9,158 nt of DNA from an uncultured Gammaproteobacteria bacterium. Lineage in GTDB: Bacteria; Pseudomonadota; Gammaproteobacteria; Pseudomonadales; UBA5518. Position numbers and translations under genes: made by a program. The notes beneath the pieces are model-generated. The model saw only the letters and a list, made by a program, of their open reading frames with translations, was not told the origin of the DNA and did no database searches. Below are positions 5,775-9,158 of the stretch, one piece after another. Each line of letters begins with the position of its first letter. The stretch's first letter is position 1. The stretch lies in NCBI GenBank assembly GCA_903921135.1, contig CAIXOY010000110.1:1-9158 (forward strand), read 5' to 3'.

Positions 5775-5850
5775 GTGGGAGCGGGCCATGCCCGCGACAC
5801 AAGCCGTGCGGATTCAGCCAGACCCGGTCGTGCGCATGGCGCGCTCCCAC
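5775..5850. repeat. REP pair (BIME-like) 2, tandem copy
   Basis: This is a second pair with the same architecture and the same 76-bp length: 5775-5798 in plus orientation and 5827-5850 in minus orientation, with a 28-nt centre. It lies exactly 111 bp from the first pair. The central 28 nt share ccgtgcgg and other positions with pair 1 but have diverged elsewhere. One stem here contains a G-T wobble (GTGCGC). Together with the first pair it fills most of the 252-nt gap between rsd and the WD40 gene. Apart from these elements I see nothing coding in the gap. Confidence 0.85.
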
Positions 5851-5895
5851 GGGGAGGGGGTGGGGAGCTAGGGTACATGCTGGTTTATCGCGGTC

Positions 5896-6357
5896 TCAGC
5901 CGTATGGACGTACTGCGGCCCCGAGGCTGCGTATCAGGGCGTCCTCGCAGTCGAAGCGCGAGGCCAGCAATCGGCTGAGGGCGGAGAGATCCCGCGCGAG
6001 CGCGACACCCTTGCCACCGCGGAAGTACCGGTCGTTGAAATCCAGAGCGGCCTCGGTGGAGGGCAGGATCAGGTCGTAGAGTTCGAGCGCCTCGGCAGCG
6101 GTGCCGAGGCGGTCGTGCTGTTCGAGCAGCGTGCGGTACACCTCGAAGTGCCCCGCCGAGACGTAGTCGACCAGCACTTCGCAGAAGCAGTCGAGTTCGG
6201 GCTGGGGTTTCCGGGGGGCATGGGGGGCGAGCGTAGTGGCAAGGGCGCAGAGGCGGGTCGTCAGATCTTCGCGCTCGCGGAGCCAGCGCCCGAGCACGCC
6301 CTGTGCCTGCGTGTCCTGTGCTGTCGTGGGCATGCGGTCTGGGGCACTGCGGCTCAT
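5896..6357 (-). CDS. rsd: Rsd/AlgQ family anti-sigma70 regulator
   Basis: Rsd-family proteins bind region 4 of sigma70, reducing its hold on core polymerase and favouring alternative sigma factors. Pseudomonas AlgQ also influences alginate and siderophore genes. The 153-residue protein has the family landmarks: RWLREREDL (about 25-33), the near-invariant DCFCEVLVDYVSAGHFEVY (about 56-74), NDRYF near 108-112 and SRFDCEDALI near the C-terminus. The length agrees with E. coli Rsd (158) and AlgQ (160). The start is ATG at 6357 with AAGGA (6369-6365) 7 nt upstream. The longer open frame above it is a shadow of dsbB. It lies 89 nt downstream of dsbB, so the two may share a transcript. A weak extended -10 (TGCTACCTT) is visible in that gap without a -35. 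The symbol algQ would be equally proper. Confidence 0.93.
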   Translation of the reverse strand: MSRSAPDRMPTTAQDTQAQGVLGRWLREREDLTTRLCALATTLAPHAPRKPQPELDCFCEVLVDYVSAGHFEVYRTLLEQHDRLGTAAEALELYDLILPSTEAALDFNDRYFRGGKGVALARDLSALSRLLASRFDCEDALIRSLGAAVRPYG

Positions 6358-6446
6358 GGCGACATCCTTACCGTGGCGTGATCCTTCACCCCAAGGTAGC
6401 AGCCGTGCCCCGTATCGCCGCCCGGTCAGCGGGGCGACGGCAAATT

Positions 6447-6947
6447 TCACGCAAATCTGCGCCAGCCGTTCCAGCCGGCGATGACACCGATGCCGATGAA
6501 CGCGAGCAGTGTCCAGCCGGGGATCGAGAGCCCCAACAACGACCAGTCGACCTCGGCGCAGTTGCCGTTGCCGCGGAGCAGGATCTCGAGCGCCTCCAAA
6601 AGCGGAAAATTGTCGAGCAGATAATCGACGCTGGGGCCGCAGGCGGGAACCTGATCCGCGGGCAGACTCTGCAGCCACAGATGCCTGCCCGCGAAACCGC
6701 TGCCGGCAAGGCAGAGCAGCGGCACCAGCATACCGGCCGAGCGCCGTATCCCCGGGCGCGAACCCAACACGGCCGCGAACAGGCACATCAACCCGGCGGC
6801 CACGATGAAGACGCGCTGCGTCATGCAGAGCGGGCAGGGTTCGAGCCCCACCACATACTGCAGGTAATAGCCGAAGGCCATCAGCCCTGCAGTGAAGAGG
6901 AACAGGAGGAGAAACACGATCCGCGGCGCGGGAATGCTGAGGCTCAT
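6447..6947 (-). CDS. dsbB: Disulfide bond formation protein DsbB
   Basis: DsbB is an inner-membrane quinone reductase that reoxidises periplasmic DsbA. The 166-residue protein has four hydrophobic segments (about 9-28, 44-62, 72-90 and 142-160). The first periplasmic loop carries the Cys38-Pro-Leu-Cys41 pair, and the second carries Cys103 and Cys130. These correspond to E. coli Cys41/44 and Cys104/130. Arg45 corresponds to the quinone-interacting Arg48 of E. coli. All catalytic residues are present. The start is ATG at 6947; the Shine-Dalgarno sequence is weak (GAGTGAT). Pseudomonas also carries a DsbB/DsbH gene next to algQ. No dsbA is in the window. The gene is divergent from the FliL-like gene and followed by rsd. 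Confidence 0.96.
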   Translation of the reverse strand: MSLSIPAPRIVFLLLFLFTAGLMAFGYYLQYVVGLEPCPLCMTQRVFIVAAGLMCLFAAVLGSRPGIRRSAGMLVPLLCLAGSGFAGRHLWLQSLPADQVPACGPSVDYLLDNFPLLEALEILLRGNGNCAEVDWSLLGLSIPGWTLLAFIGIGVIAGWNGWRRFA

Positions 6948-6974
6948 CGGCGATCACTCGAGGCGGGGAAGGGC

Positions 6975-7003
6975 ACGCTATGCGATGCGCCGGGGCCGGT
7001 CAA
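6975..7003 (-). promoter_or_regulatory. Predicted sigma70 promoter for dsbB
   Basis: On the minus strand TTGACC (7003-6998, five of six matches) is followed after exactly 17 nt by TAGCGT (6980-6975, three of six). Transcription would start near 6968, about 20 nt before the dsbB ATG. Confidence 0.45.
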
Positions 7004-7019
7004 CGCGCACCGGTTCGTG

Positions 7020-7025
7020 TATTCT
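7020..7025 (+). promoter_or_regulatory. Weak candidate -10 for the FliL-like gene
   Basis: TATTCT (four of six matches to TATAAT) stands out in GC-rich sequence 38 bp before the ATG at 7063. No good -35 is seen; GGTCAA at 6998-7003 is the best at a 16-nt spacer. It lies back to back with the dsbB promoter. Confidence 0.3.
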
Positions 7026-7062
7026 TCGGGCGACCCCGATCAGCCCTCCGGTGGACCCGAAG

Positions 7063-7482
7063 ATGTACCTCTCCCGCCTTCTGGCCGTGTTGTTGCTCGT
7101 CTGCCTGCCCGGCCTCGGGCATGCCTCCAGTCCGAGCAAGGAAGAGGCCCCCGCGCATCCCTTCCAGTACATCGAACTGAAACCCGGCTTCACCGTGAGC
7201 TTCGGCACCTCGGGCCGGGTGGGGTATCTCAAGGCCGGCATATCGCTGCGCGTGGCCAATGCGGCGGCTCCGGCGGTGGAGCTCCACATGCCCGCCATCC
7301 GTCACGAGCTGATCATGTTTTTCAGTGCTCAGGCCCCTGAGGTGCTGGTCGCAGCCGACAAGCGCGAGGGCCTGCGCACCGAGGCGCTCGAGAAGATGCG
7401 CAAGCTCCTCGAGGAGGCTGGCCACGTGAAGCCGGAAGAGGTCGAGGACCTGCTCTTCACCGAGTTCTTCACCCAGCGTTGA
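7063..7482 (+). CDS. Secreted FliL-like protein, orphan
   Basis: This 139-residue protein has a Sec signal peptide (about 1-22, cleavage likely after GHA). The mature part resembles the periplasmic domain of FliL, the flagellar stator-associated protein. Shared features are FQYIELKPGFTVSFG, GYLKAGISLRV, a stretch with IRHELIMFFS, and a C-terminal LRTEALEKMRKLLEE...VEDLLFTEFFTQR. True FliL is held in the inner membrane by an N-terminal helix. Here the leader looks cleavable, and no flagellar genes are near, so a role in motility is not certain. The start is ATG at 7063 with a modest GGTGG 8 nt upstream; GTG at 7051 is possible but spoils the signal peptide slightly. It ends 8 nt from the convergent gshA stop. 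Confidence 0.82.
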   Translation: MYLSRLLAVLLLVCLPGLGHASSPSKEEAPAHPFQYIELKPGFTVSFGTSGRVGYLKAGISLRVANAAAPAVELHMPAIRHELIMFFSAQAPEVLVAADKREGLRTEALEKMRKLLEEAGHVKPEEVEDLLFTEFFTQR

Positions 7483-7490
7483 GCGAGCGT

Positions 7491-9056
7491 CTATTGGCGG
7501 TAGTACGCCGCCACGTAGTCGTCGAAAGAGAGCGCGTCCCGCGATTCGATCAGCCGCTGTTGTTCCAGTGACAACAGTGCATCCCGTTCGAAACCAGACA
7601 GCACGCCGTCCGGAAGGGAGTCGTCCAGGAAGCGGTCGCGGTGCAGCCGGGATTGCTCCAGCGCGAAATCGGCATACGAGTGCTTGCCGCCGTCCAGCGC
7701 CACCAGGACCCTGGCGGAGGGCGTGAGGTCGGGGTCCATGACCCGGGCGCGGGCCTGGGCCGCTGCCGCGGTGTAACCGCCGTCTTCCTCGTCTGTCAGC
7801 ATCGCCGCTACCCGGTCGATGCCATCTAGCAGTTCCAGTGCCCATGCCTGCAGGCCCACGGCGCTGCCGTCGGGGCGCGCGAGTGCGAGGCCGGGTTCCC
7901 GCCCCCGCATCACCACCTGCCGGAAGTTCTCCCGCGAGCGCTCGCGGGCCGCGCCGTCCGAAGGCGGGCTGTTGGCCAGCAGGCAGTAGAGCAGGAAGGC
8001 ATCCAGGAATCGCATCGTCGACGTGGCGATGCCCGCGGGCTCGAAAGGGTCGATGTCCAGGCAACGCACTTCGACGTATTCCACGCCCCGCTCCGCGAGC
8101 GCGCGGCGCGGCGATTCCCCGCTGCGCGTCACGCGCTTGGGACGGATCGTCGAATAGAACTCGTTTTCGATCTGCAGGAGGCTGGTGCTGAGCTGCAGCC
8201 ACTCGCCGTTCTTGCCGCGTGTGCCGATCGCGGCATAGGCAGGGTGCGGCTCGCGGATCGCGCGGTTCAGCGCCGCCACGTACTCATCGAGGTTGTCGTA
8301 GGGAATGTCGATGCTGCGCTGCGCATCGCTCTGGTAGCCCAGATCCCCCATGCGCAGCGATGTGCCATAGGGCGCATGCAGCGTGCCGGTACCGAGCGGT
8401 GACAGGCCGTGCGAGCCGCCGCGCACGAAGCTGCTGCAGAGCGCGGGCGAGGCGCCGAACAGGTACACCAGCAGCCAGGAGTAACGGTGGAAGTTGCGGA
8501 TCAGCGCGAAGCACTGCGCGGTCTTGAAGTCGCGCAGGGTCTGCGTGCTTCCTTCGCGCTCGAGCAGCCATTCCCAGAAAGGATCGGTCAGCGAGAAGTT
8601 GTAATGGATACCTGCGATCGTCTGCATCAGGCGCCCGTAGCGGTGCCCGAGCCCGAGGCGGTACACCGTTTTCATGCGTGCCACATTCGAGCTGCCGTAA
8701 CGCGCCACCGGTATCTCGGCGTCACCGCCGATGGGGCAGGGCATGCTCGAGTTCCACAGCAGTTCATCACCGATGCTGCGGTAGACGAAGGCGTGGATGT
8801 CGGAGAGTTCCTGCAGCACCAGGGCGGCGCTGCCGCGCGGTTCCGTGATCAGCTCGATCAGCGCCTCGGAATAATCCGTGGTGATGGAAGGGTGCGTAAG
8901 CGCGGAACCGAGGAGTGTGGCGTGCGGGGTCTGCGCGAGTTGACCGGCCGGTGTGACGCGGAGGCTCTCTTTTTCCAGGCCACGCAGCAGCCGGCCGGCG
9001 AGCGGGCTGCCCGCCTGGCGTTCAAGGCTCTCGATGCGTTGCGCGAACTGCGGCAC
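7491..9056 (-). CDS. gshA: Glutamate-cysteine ligase GshA
   Basis: GshA makes gamma-glutamylcysteine from glutamate, cysteine and ATP, the first and limiting step of glutathione synthesis. From GTG 9056 the protein is 521 residues (E. coli 518). It is of the gammaproteobacterial GshA type, with RGLEKESLRV at about 25-34, LTHPSITTDYSEALIELIT near 53-71, MQTIAGIHYNFS near 144-155, YLFGASPALCSSF, and RPKRVTRSGESP at about 305-316. The chosen start has AGGAG (9071-9067) upstream with a 10-nt gap, and the distance to the GLEKESLR motif then matches E. coli within one residue. Earlier in-frame starts at 9080 (GTG) and 9077 (ATG) have no ribosome-binding site in front and place the GGAGAGGAG element inside the gene. 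The gene is transcribed convergently with the FliL-like gene. Confidence 0.96.
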   Translation of the reverse strand: MPQFAQRIESLERQAGSPLAGRLLRGLEKESLRVTPAGQLAQTPHATLLGSALTHPSITTDYSEALIELITEPRGSAALVLQELSDIHAFVYRSIGDELLWNSSMPCPIGGDAEIPVARYGSSNVARMKTVYRLGLGHRYGRLMQTIAGIHYNFSLTDPFWEWLLEREGSTQTLRDFKTAQCFALIRNFHRYSWLLVYLFGASPALCSSFVRGGSHGLSPLGTGTLHAPYGTSLRMGDLGYQSDAQRSIDIPYDNLDEYVAALNRAIREPHPAYAAIGTRGKNGEWLQLSTSLLQIENEFYSTIRPKRVTRSGESPRRALAERGVEYVEVRCLDIDPFEPAGIATSTMRFLDAFLLYCLLANSPPSDGAARERSRENFRQVVMRGREPGLALARPDGSAVGLQAWALELLDGIDRVAAMLTDEEDGGYTAAAAQARARVMDPDLTPSARVLVALDGGKHSYADFALEQSRLHRDRFLDDSLPDGVLSGFERDALLSLEQQRLIESRDALSFDDYVAAYYRQ

Positions 9057-9106
9057 CAGCGATGCGCTCCTCTCCATCACTGCGGCCGGTGCCGCGAAGT
9101 CGGGGC

Positions 9107-9135
9107 AGTGTAGTGGCGGCCCGGGAGGCCGTACA
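9107..9135 (-). promoter_or_regulatory. Predicted gshA promoter
   Basis: On the minus strand TACACT (9112-9107, four of six matches) lies 17 nt after TGTACG (9135-9130, three of six). The start would be near 9100. That gives a leader of about 45 nt containing the AGGAG used for GTG 9056, but only about 23 nt without a ribosome-binding site for ATG 9077. The rest of the window upstream holds nothing else recognisable. Confidence 0.4.
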
Positions 9136-9158
9136 GATAGCCGCCTTTGCGCGATGGC

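Noticed and set aside
5664..5850. The regularly arranged repeats considered as a CRISPR array
   Set aside because: Units alternate in orientation, are hairpins of REP type, number only four and have alternating 28- and 35-nt gaps. The two 28-nt centres resemble each other, unlike spacers.
5559..5878. Small ORFs on both strands encoding repeated motifs such as WERAMRA and MARSHVFEYP
   Set aside because: They arise from translating the REP hairpins in several frames. REP elements often yield such spurious small proteins.
6412..6440. An imperfect GC inverted repeat between dsbB and rsd, considered as a terminator
   Set aside because: The stem needs bulges and no T-run follows, so it is not distinguishable from GC-rich background.
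5896..6957. A 353-codon minus-strand frame fusing sequence over dsbB to Rsd
   Set aside because: The upstream part is an out-of-frame reading of dsbB. Rsd has its own ATG at 6357 with AAGGA correctly spaced.
7495..7513. A 6-bp inverted repeat TGGCGG/CCGCCA at the convergent FliL-like and gshA gene ends, considered as a terminator
   Set aside because: The stem is short, lies within the gshA coding end and has no T-run on either strand.

Overview
This window comes from a GC-rich gammaproteobacterial chromosome. The order trxA-rho-ubiD, and the grouping of an FKBP-type isomerase, an Rsd/AlgQ protein and DsbB, are both known from Pseudomonas and its relatives. The protein sequences also resemble gammaproteobacterial versions, and REP-type hairpins of the pseudomonad/xanthomonad style are present. 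The genus cannot be told from the sequence. Nothing suggests a plasmid, phage or island: codon use looks uniform and there are no transposase or integrase genes.

Layout, left to right. A minus-strand block at 1-3242 reads, in transcription order, trxA (thioredoxin), rho (transcription terminator) and ubiD (ubiquinone decarboxylase, cut by the window edge). Between trxA and rho lie a strong GC hairpin, a good sigma70-like promoter and a long C-rich, G-poor leader that looks like a Rho-binding (rut) region. Divergent from trxA on the plus strand are a TIGR02444/DUF2390-family gene (3351-3848) and a Mip/FkpA-like lipoprotein isomerase (3918-4697). The 3' end of the isomerase overlaps the 3' end of a minus-strand seven-bladed WD40-type lipoprotein gene (4663-5643). 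A 250-bp gap follows, holding two tandem pairs of REP hairpins. Beyond it are rsd (anti-sigma70 factor) and dsbB (disulfide bond oxidoreductase), both on the minus strand. A small secreted FliL-like protein (7063-7482, plus) is divergent from dsbB and convergent with gshA (glutamate-cysteine ligase, 7491-9056, minus), which ends the window.

The known genes are housekeeping genes with a clear thiol-redox and envelope-folding leaning: cytoplasmic thioredoxin, glutathione synthesis, periplasmic disulfide formation and a membrane-anchored prolyl isomerase. Two of them, rho and rsd, act on global transcription. The least understood parts are the TIGR02444 protein, the WD40 lipoprotein and the orphan FliL-like protein. 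No wholly new multi-gene system is evident. The most informative non-coding regions are the rho leader, the trxA/TIGR02444 divergent promoter region and the duplicated REP pairs.
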